Shown: positions 19,401-27,246, numbered from the stretch's first letter. The stretch is DNA of 64,000 nt from an uncultured Bacteroidales bacterium (GCA_937877455.1 CALFIU010000044.1:15166-79165), one strand, 5' to 3'. Program-made: numbers and translations. The notes: a model not told the origin generated them from the letters alone.

Positions 19401-19779
19401 TCAGAATGCTTCATACGAACAAAAAGATCCACTTGTTATTTTCAAAATTGAATCTAACAATTTGTTCGACTTAATGTTAGATAAAAACAATAAGGCCATT
19501 ATTTCAACAATAATGAAAGGTCATATTCCAATTCAAAATCCCGAAAATATTCAAAGAGCTCCTTCGCAAGCACCGCGTATGCCAGAACAAACGCAACTTC
19601 GTACCCAAAAGGCAGAAGTACCTTCGGCGAGTGAGCAACAACAGCAGCAACAGCAGCCGCAACAACGTCAGCAACCCAAGGTGCAGCCTGTAAGAACGGG
19701 TGAAAAAATTGGAAGAAATGATCCTTGCCCTTGTGGTAGCGGAAAAAAATATAAAAATTGTCATGGTAAAGGTTTGTAG
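16453..19779 (+). CDS. secA: preprotein translocase ATPase SecA
   Basis: SecA drives post-translational export through SecYEG. The product is 1108 residues from Met 16453, the long form usual in Bacteroidota. Visible are Walker A (ATGEGKTLVATLP, ~195), the DEVD box (~301), TMTGTAETEAGEF, the AGRGTDIKL motif VI region and RGRAGRQGDPG. A Gln-rich low-complexity linker precedes a C-terminal zinc motif (CPCGSGKKYKNCHG) that binds SecB and lipid in known SecAs. It stands alone between a promoter and a terminator. Confidence 0.98.
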   Translation: MSILNSILKKFFGDKSSKDIKKMLPILENIKSEYAKLQSISNDELREKTQKLRQDIQNAIKAENEKLSGFKLRLDSPEPLTINEQEELYNEIEKTEKVIDEIIATKLDEILPEAFAIIRDTARRFAQNETIEVTATQFDRDFAAVNEAVKIEGDKAIYSNTWRAGGNMLKWDMVHYDVQLLGGIALHQGKIAEMATGEGKTLVATLPVFLNALTGRGVHVVTVNDYLSKRDSEWMGMLYQFHGLKVDCIDKHQPNSRMRRQAYEADITFGTNNEFGFDYLRDNMAITPDDLVQRNHIFAIVDEVDSVLIDDARTPLIISGPVARSSNDMQLFMEMKPKVEKLVEQQKLLVNRIFNDAKKYIAAGDLEKGGIALLKAYKGLPKSNALIKYLSEEGHKVLLQKTEGIYMAENNKRMPEITDELYFVIEEKQKSVDMTEKGIDLITGNSDDPTFFVLPDVGTEIAELENSGLSEEEKTAKKDKLLSDYAIKSERIHTITQLLKAYTMFERDNEYVVMDNKVKIVDEQTGRILDGRRYSDGLHQAIEAKENVTVEAATQTFATITLQNYFRMYKKLAGMTGTAETEAGEFWDIYKLDVCVIPTNVPVKRNDMDDLIYKTKREKYKAVIAEIERLHNEGRPVLVGTTSVEVSELLSQMLRGRRLEHNVLNAKLHAREAEIVAVAGQKGTITIATNMAGRGTDIKLSKEVKEAGGLAIIGTERHESRRVDRQLRGRAGRQGDPGTSQFFVSLEDTLMRLFGSDKIAKFMDKLGVEEGEAIQHSWVTSSIERAQRKVEENNFGIRKRLLEYDDVMNKQREVIYKLRRSALFGDGIDIEIINMLNAACENVVNSYHDTGDYAAFCFELSKSLSMQSPISEEDFIKLTDEKIADKIFDLGCNNIKNKMKIISDQAWPVIKEVYEKHSAQYEYIIIPVSDGRRVFNLRVNLKRAYETQAREVVKDFEKVVMLVTIDETWKEHLRDLDDLKQSVQNASYEQKDPLVIFKIESNNLFDLMLDKNNKAIISTIMKGHIPIQNPENIQRAPSQAPRMPEQTQLRTQKAEVPSASEQQQQQQQPQQRQQPKVQPVRTGEKIGRNDPCPCGSGKKYKNCHGKGL

Positions 19780-19783
19780 ATAA

Positions 19784-19819
19784 AAAAATGCCTTTTCGGA
19801 AACGAGAAGGTATTTTTTT
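19784..19819 (+). terminator. secA terminator
   Basis: The hairpin TGCCTTTTCG-gaaa-CGAGAAGGTA is followed by a run of seven Ts, directly after the secA stop. Confidence 0.75.
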
Positions 19820-19822
19820 AGT

Positions 19823-20374
19823 ATGAAGAAGATTATGATAAAAAAAATTAATATCTTTTGTTTTTGTGCCACTATATTTTTTTCAAGTTCGTGCTCCGAA
19901 AATATTAAAATAAAGGAACAATCTATCGGCCCATTATTTACAGTATGCAGTGAGAGTTTTGATGATTATTCAAAAAATAATGTAATTATAGATTCGCTTG
20001 CAGCCGAACTAAAAAAGATTAATTTTGTGCCAGAAAATACTTTTGAAATTATATACAATCGTGAAGATGACACAAAACGTCATAGCATAGTGGGGTGTGT
20101 GTTGCCTCTTAAAATTGGTAGTGATTCTACTCTTGCTATAACTTTAGAACGTAATAGGTTTAATGTTAGGACAATAGGATTTACCAATTGTATAACAATT
20201 GAAGTGCCTATGAAAAAATTTAATTCGCAAACACGAGGAGAGGTTCTTGCGCATTTTGATTCGTATGCAATGCAACATAATTATCAACTTTTCCCAGATG
20301 GTAAAAACGGATTAACAGAAATATATTATCCTGATAAAGTTTTGTTTGCAGTTGAAATAAAATCTAATTTGTAA
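19823..20374 (+). CDS. lipoprotein, function unknown
   Basis: This 183-residue lipoprotein has a hydrophobic signal ending SSSC (Cys24). The mature part mixes beta strands and charged residues (DDTKRHSIVGCVLP, ITIEVPMKKFNSQTRGEV, TEIYYPDKVLFAVEI) in a layout loosely like GyrI/SOUL small-molecule-binding domains; this is not secure. A second Met five codons in is an alternative start. It follows the secA terminator and probably has its own promoter, which I could not place. Confidence 0.7.
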   Translation: MKKIMIKKINIFCFCATIFFSSSCSENIKIKEQSIGPLFTVCSESFDDYSKNNVIIDSLAAELKKINFVPENTFEIIYNREDDTKRHSIVGCVLPLKIGSDSTLAITLERNRFNVRTIGFTNCITIEVPMKKFNSQTRGEVLAHFDSYAMQHNYQLFPDGKNGLTEIYYPDKVLFAVEIKSNL

Positions 20375-20437
20375 AAGGGTGATTTTTAGATAGATTATTT
20401 GAAAATTTGCTTTTTTTATAAAAAATTGACGAGTTTG

Positions 20438-20472
20438 GGCTGTCAAAATTACTGGCAGCCTTATTTTTTATT
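20438..20472 (+). terminator. terminator after the lipoprotein gene
   Basis: GGCTGTC and GGCAGCC form a 7-bp stem (one G-T pair) followed by a T-rich tract on the plus strand, between two convergent genes. Confidence 0.55.
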
Positions 20473-21628
20473 CTATCGCTTTTATCATGTTTTTTCCAAG
20501 CAAAAGGTAATCTTCTATTTGCCAAACTTTGCCTTGGCTATTAAAATTCCAATCACATTCTATTGTTGTTGAAAAGTTTAAATTGTTGTAAATCATTGCA
20601 TTGTACCAGTCGGCTGAAGTTCCGCCAGGCATGTCGTGAGCATCGTTGATTGGTTTTGGTGTGTATCCAGCAATTTTATTAAATTTTAGCCAATATTTTT
20701 TCATATTTTCTGTTTGAGGTTGGCGGCAATAGATGTCGTAATAAGAAAAAATGTTGTTGGTTTTACCGCCCGGAAAAACGCTGTGTATGTCAAAAAAGTA
20801 GGAATATTTAAATTTTTTTGCGCTTTCGGCAATTTTAATTTTAGTTTGATGAATAATATTTCGTTTTTCTGTAGCCCAGTCGCGATTGTAATCTTTTGGC
20901 AACGACATACGACCACTTTGTCCATCGGCAACGTTATCTACATCAACCATAGGGATTATTTTGAAAACAAATTTTTTTAGCATTTTAGATTTTTTACATT
21001 CGTTGCTAAGCAAGTATTCTGTCATGCCTTCAACAACATAATTCGCAATGCTTTCAAATGCGTGTTGCCGTCCTATTATCCATATAAGTTTTTTGTTTTT
21101 CTTATTTAATTTTTTATCGGTTATTGTTAATATTGGTACAATTCTTCCACTATCTGATATTATAGAATTGTCGATGGTAAGATGTTTATCATTTTTTTTT
21201 GAGTTTAGATAATTAATAAGTTTTTGGTATCCGTATGGAAATCCAGTGGCAGTATATAATGTGTCTTTTTGTGGAAATAAACTATATTTATTTATCATAT
21301 TTATAGAATTTGCTCTTATATTAAAGAAATCTATATTGTTGTAACTATATACAGGATTGTTTGGCGCATAATAATTATTTGTATATTTTCCTTTTAATGT
21401 AAGAATTGTGTCGGTGCGATAGCCCGTTATTCCAAAGTAAAACCACACTTTTTCTGTGTTTATAGTGTTGCAATATGGTTCAAAAGTTATTGTATTTTTT
21501 GCACTATCGTATGTTATTGAACCAACATTATAACTTTCAAAATCTTTTATTATTTTTATTTGACTATTAGCATAAAAATTTATTATTATAAATAATAACG
21601 TTATATTTTTTTTTAGATTTAATTTCAT
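20468..21628 (-). CDS. M14-family zinc carboxypeptidase
   Basis: The 386-residue secreted protein has a signal peptide ending near YANSQ. Zinc ligands are in WIIGRQHAFES (HxxE) and FFDIHSVFPGG (His). The NVADGQSGR and KDYNRDW segments form the substrate-binding loop, and the catalytic Glu is in STTIECDWN near the C-terminus. A beta-rich N-terminal domain (~25-130) precedes the peptidase domain, as in cytosolic-carboxypeptidase-like M14 enzymes. It removes C-terminal residues from peptides, probably in the periplasm or at the surface. Confidence 0.88.
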   Translation of the reverse strand: MKLNLKKNITLLFIIINFYANSQIKIIKDFESYNVGSITYDSAKNTITFEPYCNTINTEKVWFYFGITGYRTDTILTLKGKYTNNYYAPNNPVYSYNNIDFFNIRANSINMINKYSLFPQKDTLYTATGFPYGYQKLINYLNSKKNDKHLTIDNSIISDSGRIVPILTITDKKLNKKNKKLIWIIGRQHAFESIANYVVEGMTEYLLSNECKKSKMLKKFVFKIIPMVDVDNVADGQSGRMSLPKDYNRDWATEKRNIIHQTKIKIAESAKKFKYSYFFDIHSVFPGGKTNNIFSYYDIYCRQPQTENMKKYWLKFNKIAGYTPKPINDAHDMPGGTSADWYNAMIYNNLNFSTTIECDWNFNSQGKVWQIEDYLLLGKNMIKAIE

Positions 21629-21762
21629 ATTTTAATTTATTTTGTGGTTCAAAATTAAATTATTATAGAAAAGTTTTCGCTTTTTTGCGATTTTTTTTGT
21701 TTAATCATCGATGTTTAATTAGTTTTGTTATCAATCTTTTATTACTTTTGTAAAAAAATGAT

Positions 21763-22548
21763 ATGAATTTTGTTGATAAAAACGTATGGATAACTGGTGC
21801 ATCGTCAGGTATTGGCGAGGCGTTAACGTACAGATTTAATAGTCTTGGAGCGCGTGTAATAATTTCGTCGCGACGCGAAAGCGAGTTACAACGTGTAAAA
21901 AATGCGTGCAAATATCCCCAAAAGGTTGAAATTGTAGTTTTAGATTTGGAAAAATACCACGACATAGATAATATCGTTAGTCCTTATTTGCAACAATTTG
22001 GCAACATTGATATTTTGATAAACAATGGCGGTGCAAGTCAAAGAGCATTGGTCGTTGACGAAGATTTGAATGTTGTAGAGCGGATGATTAATGTAAATTT
22101 TATGGGTGCTGTTGCATTAACAAAGGCTATTTTACCGAGCATGATTGCACAGAAATCAGGGCATATTGTTTGTATGAGTAGTCTTGCTGGAAAATTTGGA
22201 ATTCCGTTGCGGTCGGGTTATGCCGCTGCAAAACATGCTTTGCATGGTTTTTTTGAAACTTTACGAGCCGAAAATTATGATAATGGAATCCGCGTTTTGA
22301 TGGTTTGTCCGGGCTATATTCGTACAAATGTGGCAATTAATGCACTTACTGCTGATGGCTCTCCTCAACAAACAAACGACCCTGGACAAGAAGCTGGGCT
22401 TGACCCAGATGTGTTAGCTCAGAAAATAATTAAGGGAATTGAAAAAGAAAAACTTGAAATTACTGCTGGCGGTGGTGAAACTAATGGTATTTGGGTTAGT
22501 AGATTTTTTCCGAGACTTTTTGCTAAGATAATTCGTAATAAAAAATAA
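21763..22548 (+). CDS. short-chain dehydrogenase/reductase
   Basis: The 261-residue protein has the Rossmann motif TGASSGIGEA, the NNGG structural motif and the catalytic Ser-Tyr-Lys set (SSLAGKFGIPLRSGYAAAK). The C-terminal hydrophobic segment (ISRFFPRLFAKIIR-like) resembles the DHRS7/YqjQ group. The substrate is unknown. It ends 1 nt before the next gene, so the two are co-translated. A TACTTTTG box at 21743-21750 is a possible -7 element. Confidence 0.93.
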   Translation: MNFVDKNVWITGASSGIGEALTYRFNSLGARVIISSRRESELQRVKNACKYPQKVEIVVLDLEKYHDIDNIVSPYLQQFGNIDILINNGGASQRALVVDEDLNVVERMINVNFMGAVALTKAILPSMIAQKSGHIVCMSSLAGKFGIPLRSGYAAAKHALHGFFETLRAENYDNGIRVLMVCPGYIRTNVAINALTADGSPQQTNDPGQEAGLDPDVLAQKIIKGIEKEKLEITAGGGETNGIWVSRFFPRLFAKIIRNKK

Positions 22549-22549
22549 A

Positions 22550-24103
22550 ATGACAACTGTAGATTTGGTTTTAACACCATATCAAGCTTTTGATAAAGAT
22601 AATTTTCTTCCTATTGCAGCCCAAAAGGCAGGATTTGATGTTTCTGATATTCAGGATTTTAAGATAATTCATAAATCTGTTGATGCACGAGGGCGAGATA
22701 TAACAATAAATCTCAAAATTTCGCTATTTACGGGTTTTGAAAAGCCGCAAAATATTGCAGAAAACTACCATTACCAAAATGTTGAAAATTCACCAGAAGT
22801 GGTTGTAGTTGGAGCAGGACCAGCAGGATTGTTTGCAGCGTTGCGGCTTGTGGAACTTGGTTATAAGCCAATTGTTCTCGAGCGCGGCAAAAATGTACAT
22901 GATCGTAAGCGAGATATTGCAGCATTGAGTACCAAAAATATTCTTGACGAAAATTCAAATTATTGTTTTGGTGAAGGTGGTGCGGGAACTTTTTCTGACG
23001 GCAAACTTTATACGAGGTCAAATAAACGTGGAAATATAAGTCGTATTTTAGAAATTTTTTATATTCATGGTGCCAACGAAAACATTCTTTATGAGTCGCG
23101 ACCTCATATAGGAACCGACAAATTGCCTCGCATTGTAGAAAATATGCGAGAAAAAATAATTGCTTGTGGTGGTAAAGTGTTGTTTCAGACACGGGTTGAA
23201 GATTTTGAATTTTCGGGCGAAAATCTTACTTCTGTGGTTGATCAGAACGGTAACAAAATACCATGTAGAGCTGTTATTTTGGCGGCAGGTCATAGTGCAG
23301 AAGATGTTTATTTGATGCTTGATAAAAAAGGAGTAAAACTCGAGTCAAAAGGTTTTGCAATGGGAGTAAGGGTTGAGCATCCACGAGAGTTAATAGACGA
23401 ATTACAATATAAAAATGCTGATACTCAATATCTTCCAGCGGCAACATATACTTTAACTGCACAAGCCGATGGTAGGGGCGTGTATTCTTTTTGTATGTGT
23501 CCAGGAGGTCAAATTGTTCCATCTGCAACTGCAAAAAATCAAACGGTTGTTAATGGAATGTCTGCATCGGCGCGTAATAATGTGTATTCTAATTCGGGAA
23601 TTGTAGTTGAGTTGCGTCCTGAAGACTATGTTTCATTTGGAGATGATGCACTTGCAGGATTGAGGTTTCAAAAAAATGTTGAATATCTCGCACACGTCAA
23701 TGGAAATAGCACGCAATCGGCTCCTGCACAGCGACTTGACGATTTTGTAAAAGGACGTATTTCGTCTATACTTCCAGAAACATCATACGTGCCAGGTACA
23801 ATAATTTCGCCAGTTCATTTTTGGTTGCCAGATATTATTGGAAAACGACTACAAGAAGGTTTTAAACAATTTGATAAAAAAATGCGAGGATTTGTAACGT
23901 CAGAGGCGCAAGTTTTAGCAGTAGAATCGCGTACTTCGTCGCCTGTAAGGATTGTTCGTGATTCAGAAACCCTATCAAGCGTAACTTTTGTAAACCTTTT
24001 TCCATGTGGAGAGGGGGCAGGTTATGCAGGAGGAATTGTGTCTTCTGCCATGGACGGCGAAAATGCAGCGGAATCTGTTGCTAAATTTATTACAAAATCT
24101 TGA
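22550..24103 (+). CDS. FAD-dependent oxidoreductase (COG2509-like)
   Basis: This 517-residue flavoprotein has the FAD-binding motif VVVGAGPAGLFAALRL at ~85-100, ending in the ribose-binding Glu (VLERG), and GEGGAGTFSDGKLYTR typical of the uncharacterised FAD-utilising dehydrogenase family. The C-terminal FPCGEGAGYAGGIVSSAMDG block contacts FAD. The first ~80 residues form a small alpha/beta domain found in this family. The reaction is unknown. Confidence 0.9.
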   Translation: MTTVDLVLTPYQAFDKDNFLPIAAQKAGFDVSDIQDFKIIHKSVDARGRDITINLKISLFTGFEKPQNIAENYHYQNVENSPEVVVVGAGPAGLFAALRLVELGYKPIVLERGKNVHDRKRDIAALSTKNILDENSNYCFGEGGAGTFSDGKLYTRSNKRGNISRILEIFYIHGANENILYESRPHIGTDKLPRIVENMREKIIACGGKVLFQTRVEDFEFSGENLTSVVDQNGNKIPCRAVILAAGHSAEDVYLMLDKKGVKLESKGFAMGVRVEHPRELIDELQYKNADTQYLPAATYTLTAQADGRGVYSFCMCPGGQIVPSATAKNQTVVNGMSASARNNVYSNSGIVVELRPEDYVSFGDDALAGLRFQKNVEYLAHVNGNSTQSAPAQRLDDFVKGRISSILPETSYVPGTIISPVHFWLPDIIGKRLQEGFKQFDKKMRGFVTSEAQVLAVESRTSSPVRIVRDSETLSSVTFVNLFPCGEGAGYAGGIVSSAMDGENAAESVAKFITKS

Positions 24104-24157
24104 ATTTTAATTGAATATGTAATGGTTGTAAAAAAAATATTTGTAAAAACAAAAAAC

Positions 24158-24188
24158 TTTGTTGGATAAAATTTTTTTTATAACTTTG
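24158..24188 (+). promoter_or_regulatory. pta-ackA promoter
   Basis: TTTG (24158-24161), 19 nt, TAACTTTG (24181-24188): a near-perfect Bacteroidota promoter. Predicted transcription start ~24194. Confidence 0.75.
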
Positions 24189-24224
24189 CTCAATAAAAAT
24201 TACAAAACAAAAATCATAATATCC

Positions 24225-25226
24225 ATGACATTATTGGAACAAATAAGAGAGAATGCCAAAACGGCAAACAAACGTATAGTTTTGCCCGAAGGCGAGGAAG
24301 AACGCACTCTCAAAGCCGCTGAAACCATTCTCGGCGAAGGTATTGCACAATTAGTGCTTATTGGAAACCCCGATACAATAAAGGCTGAAGCCGAAAAATT
24401 TGGATTAAAAAACATTCAAAAAGCCGAAATTGTCAATCCTAAGACATTTGAAAACAAACAACAGTATGCTGAGCTTATGGCTCAAATACGTGGTTCAAAA
24501 GGTATGACTGTTGAAAAGGCATTAAAACAGCTTGATAGTCCGTATTATCTTGGTACATTGATGATTAAAGCAGGACATGCAGATGGAATGGTTGCAGGTG
24601 CAATTTGTTCTACAGCCGACACAATTCGTCCTGCATTGCAATATATCAAAACAGCCCCTGGTGTAAGTACAGTTTCGGGAGCTTTTGTGGTTGTTGTTAA
24701 AGATAAAAATTATGGACAAGATGGCGTTTTCTTGTTTGCGGATTGTGCTGTAAACATTGCTCCAAATGCAGAACAACTTGCTGATATTGCAATAATTTCT
24801 GCTAAAACAGCCAAAGCACTTGCAGGTATTGATCCAAAAGTTGCAATGTTGAGTTTTTCAACTAAAGGGTCAGCACAGCACGAAATGGTTGACAAAGTAA
24901 CAGAGGCTACAAAAATAGCTCAAGAACGCGCACCAGAACTCGAAATAGATGGCGAACTTCAAGCAGATGCAGCTATGGTTCAAAAGGTTGCCGATTTAAA
25001 AGCCCCTGGCAGTAAAGTAGCAGGAAATGCTAACGTTTTGGTTTTCCCTTCATTAGAAGCTGGAAATATTGGTTATAAACTTGTACAACGTCTTGCTGGT
25101 GCAGATGCTGTTGGACCTATTCTTCAAGGTATGGCTGCTCCTGTAAATGATTTGTCGCGTGGTTGCTACGTTGAAGATATTGTTAACATGGTGGCTATTA
25201 CTGCTTTACAGGCTGTAAGTAAATAA
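24225..25226 (+). CDS. pta: phosphate acetyltransferase
   Basis: Pta converts acetyl-CoA and phosphate to acetyl phosphate, feeding acetate kinase encoded next. The start at ATG 24225 (333 residues) was chosen because an upstream in-frame TTG lies within the promoter. Motifs include RIVLPEGEEERTLKAAE, DGMVAGAICSTADTIRPALQ, DCAVNIAPNAEQLADIA, LSFSTKGSAQHEM and VFPSLEAGNIGYKLVQRLAG. The short form lacks an N-terminal DRTGG domain. Confidence 0.97.
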   Translation: MTLLEQIRENAKTANKRIVLPEGEEERTLKAAETILGEGIAQLVLIGNPDTIKAEAEKFGLKNIQKAEIVNPKTFENKQQYAELMAQIRGSKGMTVEKALKQLDSPYYLGTLMIKAGHADGMVAGAICSTADTIRPALQYIKTAPGVSTVSGAFVVVVKDKNYGQDGVFLFADCAVNIAPNAEQLADIAIISAKTAKALAGIDPKVAMLSFSTKGSAQHEMVDKVTEATKIAQERAPELEIDGELQADAAMVQKVADLKAPGSKVAGNANVLVFPSLEAGNIGYKLVQRLAGADAVGPILQGMAAPVNDLSRGCYVEDIVNMVAITALQAVSK

Positions 25227-25285
25227 TTTTTTATTTAAATTTTACTTCGATAAATACAGATATTAGTGTTTGTTGAGGTTGTAAA

Positions 25286-26500
25286 ATGGTAAAAAAAGTG
25301 AAAATTTTAGTAATTAATTGTGGTTCGTCGTCCTTAAAATATCAACTTTTTGATATGGACAAAAACGAAGTTTTAGCAAAGGGTGGCGTTGAAAAAATTG
25401 GTCTTCAAGATTCTTTTTTAAAACATCAAAAAGGTGAGGGTGAAAAAACTAAGATAGAAAAACCAATGAATGATCATAAAGAAGCTATTGAGTTGGTGCT
25501 TAGTACTTTAACCGATCAAAAACTTGGTGTTATATCCTCACTTAGCGACATTGATGCAGCAGGACATAGAGTTTTGCATGGTGGCGAATTTTTTAAGGAA
25601 TCTGTTTTGATAAACGACGAAGTTATTGCAAAAATTGAAGAAATAGCTCCACTTGGTCCGTTACATCAAATGGCCAACCTCAAAGGAATACGTGCAATAA
25701 AGGCTTTACTTCCAACTTTGCCACAAGTTGCTGTTTTTGATACAGCATTTCATCAAACAATTCCAGATTATGCGTATTTGTATGCTATTCCTTATGAATT
25801 GTATGAAAAATATCATATTCGTCGTTATGGTTTCCATGGTTCGAGCCACAGATATGTATCAAAACGTGCTTGCGAAATTCTTGGACTTGACTATAATAAA
25901 ACCAAAATAATTACATGCCATATTGGAAATGGAGCTTCATTGGCTGCCATAGAAAACGGTAAAGTTGTTGATACATCAATGGGATTGACTCCTTGTGAGG
26001 GTGTAATGATGGGAACTCGTTGTGGAGATATTGATCCTGCTGTTTTCCCATATCTTTTCTCTAACAATGCACTTGACCCTAAGGATATGGATAATTTTAT
26101 TAATAAAAAATCAGGTGTACTTGGTGTTAGTGGTGTTTCGTCAGACATGCGCGATGTTGAGGAAGCCGCTTTTGTTAGAAAAGAAAAACGTGCTGCCTTA
26201 TCTCTTAAAATGTATGACTATCGTATAAAGAAATACGTTGGAGCTTACATGGCAGCAATGAATGGTTGTGATGTGCTTGTTTTCACTGGTGGAATAGGAG
26301 AGAAGGGCGATACAACACGTCGTGGTGTTGCAATGCATCTTGAAAATCTTGGTATTGAGTTTGATGATACAATTAACACAGGACTTAGGGATAAAGAGAT
26401 GGTTATTTCAAAACCAACGTCAAAAGTAAAGGTTATTGTTGTTCCCACCAACGAAGAACTCGTTATTGCTCAAGATACACTTGCGCTTACAAAAAAATAG
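25286..26500 (+). CDS. ackA: acetate kinase
   Basis: AckA transfers the phosphate of acetyl phosphate to ADP, giving ATP and acetate. The 404-residue protein has the ASKHA motifs VINCGSSSLKYQLF, GHRVLHGG, FDTAFHQTIP, YGFHGSSHRYVS, CHIGNGASLAAI and VFTGGIGEKG. It is 59 nt downstream of pta in the same transcript, the usual fermentation pair. Confidence 0.98.
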   Translation: MVKKVKILVINCGSSSLKYQLFDMDKNEVLAKGGVEKIGLQDSFLKHQKGEGEKTKIEKPMNDHKEAIELVLSTLTDQKLGVISSLSDIDAAGHRVLHGGEFFKESVLINDEVIAKIEEIAPLGPLHQMANLKGIRAIKALLPTLPQVAVFDTAFHQTIPDYAYLYAIPYELYEKYHIRRYGFHGSSHRYVSKRACEILGLDYNKTKIITCHIGNGASLAAIENGKVVDTSMGLTPCEGVMMGTRCGDIDPAVFPYLFSNNALDPKDMDNFINKKSGVLGVSGVSSDMRDVEEAAFVRKEKRAALSLKMYDYRIKKYVGAYMAAMNGCDVLVFTGGIGEKGDTTRRGVAMHLENLGIEFDDTINTGLRDKEMVISKPTSKVKVIVVPTNEELVIAQDTLALTKK

Positions 26501-26520
26501 ATTAAAGCTTTTTAGTTACA

Positions 26521-26549
26521 AAAAACCATGGATTTGTCCATGGTTTTTT
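26521..26549 (+). terminator. pta-ackA terminator
   Basis: A 12-bp perfect stem (AAAAACCATGGA / TCCATGGTTTTT) with a TTTG loop is followed by a T run, 20 nt after the ackA stop. Confidence 0.85.
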
Positions 26550-26770
26550 TGTATTTTTTGTGTAGATAATTTTGTAACATTTTTTATTTTGTTGGATTAA
26601 TTGTTTAGTTAAAACGGCGATTATCCTATAAATATAGTTATTTATTACGTTAATAACAACACAAATAATTTTTCTAAGATTTTATTGGTAAAATTTGATA
26701 ATAAAGCATGACAAAATTTTAAATAAAAACTTTTTTAGTAGTTGTAATAATAAAAATATATAAAAAAGCC
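26550..26770. other. AT-rich gene-free stretch before the CRISPR repeat
   Basis: I see no ORF, recognisable repeat or RNA here. No second copy of the CRISPR repeat is found at the expected spacing upstream. It may be the old outer flank of the array. Confidence 0.4.
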
Positions 26771-26817
26771 GTTGTGATTTGCTTTCAAATTTTATAACTT
26801 TGCAGGGCAAATATAGT
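26771..26817 (+). CRISPR. solitary type II-C CRISPR repeat
   Basis: The sequence begins GTTGTGATTTGCTTTCAAAT and continues for about 47 nt. From memory, Bacteroides fragilis type II-C repeats share the first 21 nt. Twenty nt (26772-26791) are exactly complementary to the anti-repeat of the tracrRNA at 27082-27101. A promoter is embedded: TTG (26772-26774), 20 nt, TAACTTTG, as in II-C arrays where each repeat starts its own crRNA. No second repeat is visible, so this is a residual array. The exact 3' border is estimated from the family length. Confidence 0.75.
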
Positions 26818-26829
26818 TTTTTTTTACTA

Positions 26830-27006
26830 CTATGGGCTGTTTTTGGATGTTTTGCCGCTGTTGAAATTGCTCAAAGCATCTTCACCCATAGGTATGATTC
26901 TACTCCCTGCTGCACTAATACCACACGGGGCGTTGTTGTCGTCAACATTCACCACCGCCCATCCTATAGAGTTGGTTCCTAAGTCAAGTCCTAATATCTT
27001 TTTCAT
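26830..27006 (-). pseudogene. cas9: cas9 remnant: N-terminal RuvC-I segment only
   Basis: The 58-codon frame starts MKKILGLDLGTNSIGWAVV, the diagnostic N-terminus of type II-C Cas9, with RuvC-I catalytic Asp8. Similarity continues through GISAAGSRIIPMGEDAL and FNSGKT; the next five residues and the stop have no Cas9 character. The remaining >1000 residues, and cas1 and cas2, are absent, so nuclease activity is impossible. It faces away from the tracrRNA and retains its own promoter. The start at 27006 is preferred over Met 27027, which lies upstream of the predicted transcription start. Confidence 0.85.
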
Positions 27007-27024
27007 TGTCGGAAAATTTTTTCC

Positions 27025-27057
27025 CAAAAATAAGAATAAAAAATTTTGTAGTACAAA
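27025..27057 (-). promoter_or_regulatory. promoter of the cas9 remnant
   Basis: On the minus strand TTTG (27054-27057), 21 nt, TATTTTTG (27025-27032), with a predicted start near 27018. It overlaps the divergent tracrRNA promoter. Confidence 0.5.
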
Positions 27058-27075
27058 TTAATTTGCATATATTTG
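27045..27075 (+). promoter_or_regulatory. tracrRNA promoter
   Basis: TTTG (27045-27048), 19 nt, TATATTTG (27068-27075). Transcription is expected to start at ~27081, exactly at the anti-repeat. Confidence 0.7.
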
Positions 27076-27080
27076 CACTA

Positions 27081-27167
27081 CAATTTGAAAGCAAATCACA
27101 ATAAGGATTATTCCGTTGTGAAAACATTAGGTTTGCGCCTCGTCCTTCAACGGGGCGCACTTTTTTT
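27081..27167 (+). ncRNA. type II-C tracrRNA
   Basis: The transcript would begin with a 20-nt anti-repeat (27082-27101, AATTTGAAAGCAAATCACAA) that pairs perfectly with the solitary repeat. It continues with the nexus region typical of II-C tracrRNAs (TAAGGATTATTCCGTTGTG) and ends in a strong GC hairpin (TGCGCCTCG / CGGGGCGCA) followed by seven Ts. All parts of a functional tracrRNA are present although the adjacent cas9 is destroyed. It could be a relic, or could serve a Cas9 encoded elsewhere. Confidence 0.85.
27134..27167 (+). terminator. intrinsic terminator of the tracrRNA
   Basis: A 9-bp stem with one G-T pair (TGCGCCTCG / CGGGGCGCA) encloses an 8-nt loop and is followed by T7. Confidence 0.8.
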
Positions 27168-27175
27168 ATAAAAAA

Positions 27176-27225
27176 AACACCTAAAAAATGGTATTACGTA
27201 TATCCAATACCATTTTTTAGGTGTT
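27176..27225. terminator. long inverted repeat between convergent transcripts
   Basis: Arms of 20 bp (27176-27195 and 27206-27225) are perfectly complementary around a 10-nt loop, with A and T tracts on both sides. It lies between the plus-strand tracrRNA and the minus-strand lipoprotein gene and can end transcription in both directions. Confidence 0.8.
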
Positions 27226-27246
27226 AAAAAAGATAAGAGTTCCTTT

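Noticed and set aside
19504..19872. Long open frame antisense to the end of secA and the next gene
   Set aside because: It mirrors the Gln-rich secA segment and the terminator; low-complexity shadow, not a gene.
23048..23534. Minus-strand frames inside the FAD oxidoreductase gene
   Set aside because: Shadow frames of a well-conserved coding sequence.
27007..27027. Seven extra N-terminal codons on the cas9 remnant (start at 27027)
   Set aside because: The Met lies upstream of the predicted transcription start, and Cas9 proteins normally begin MKKILGLDLG.
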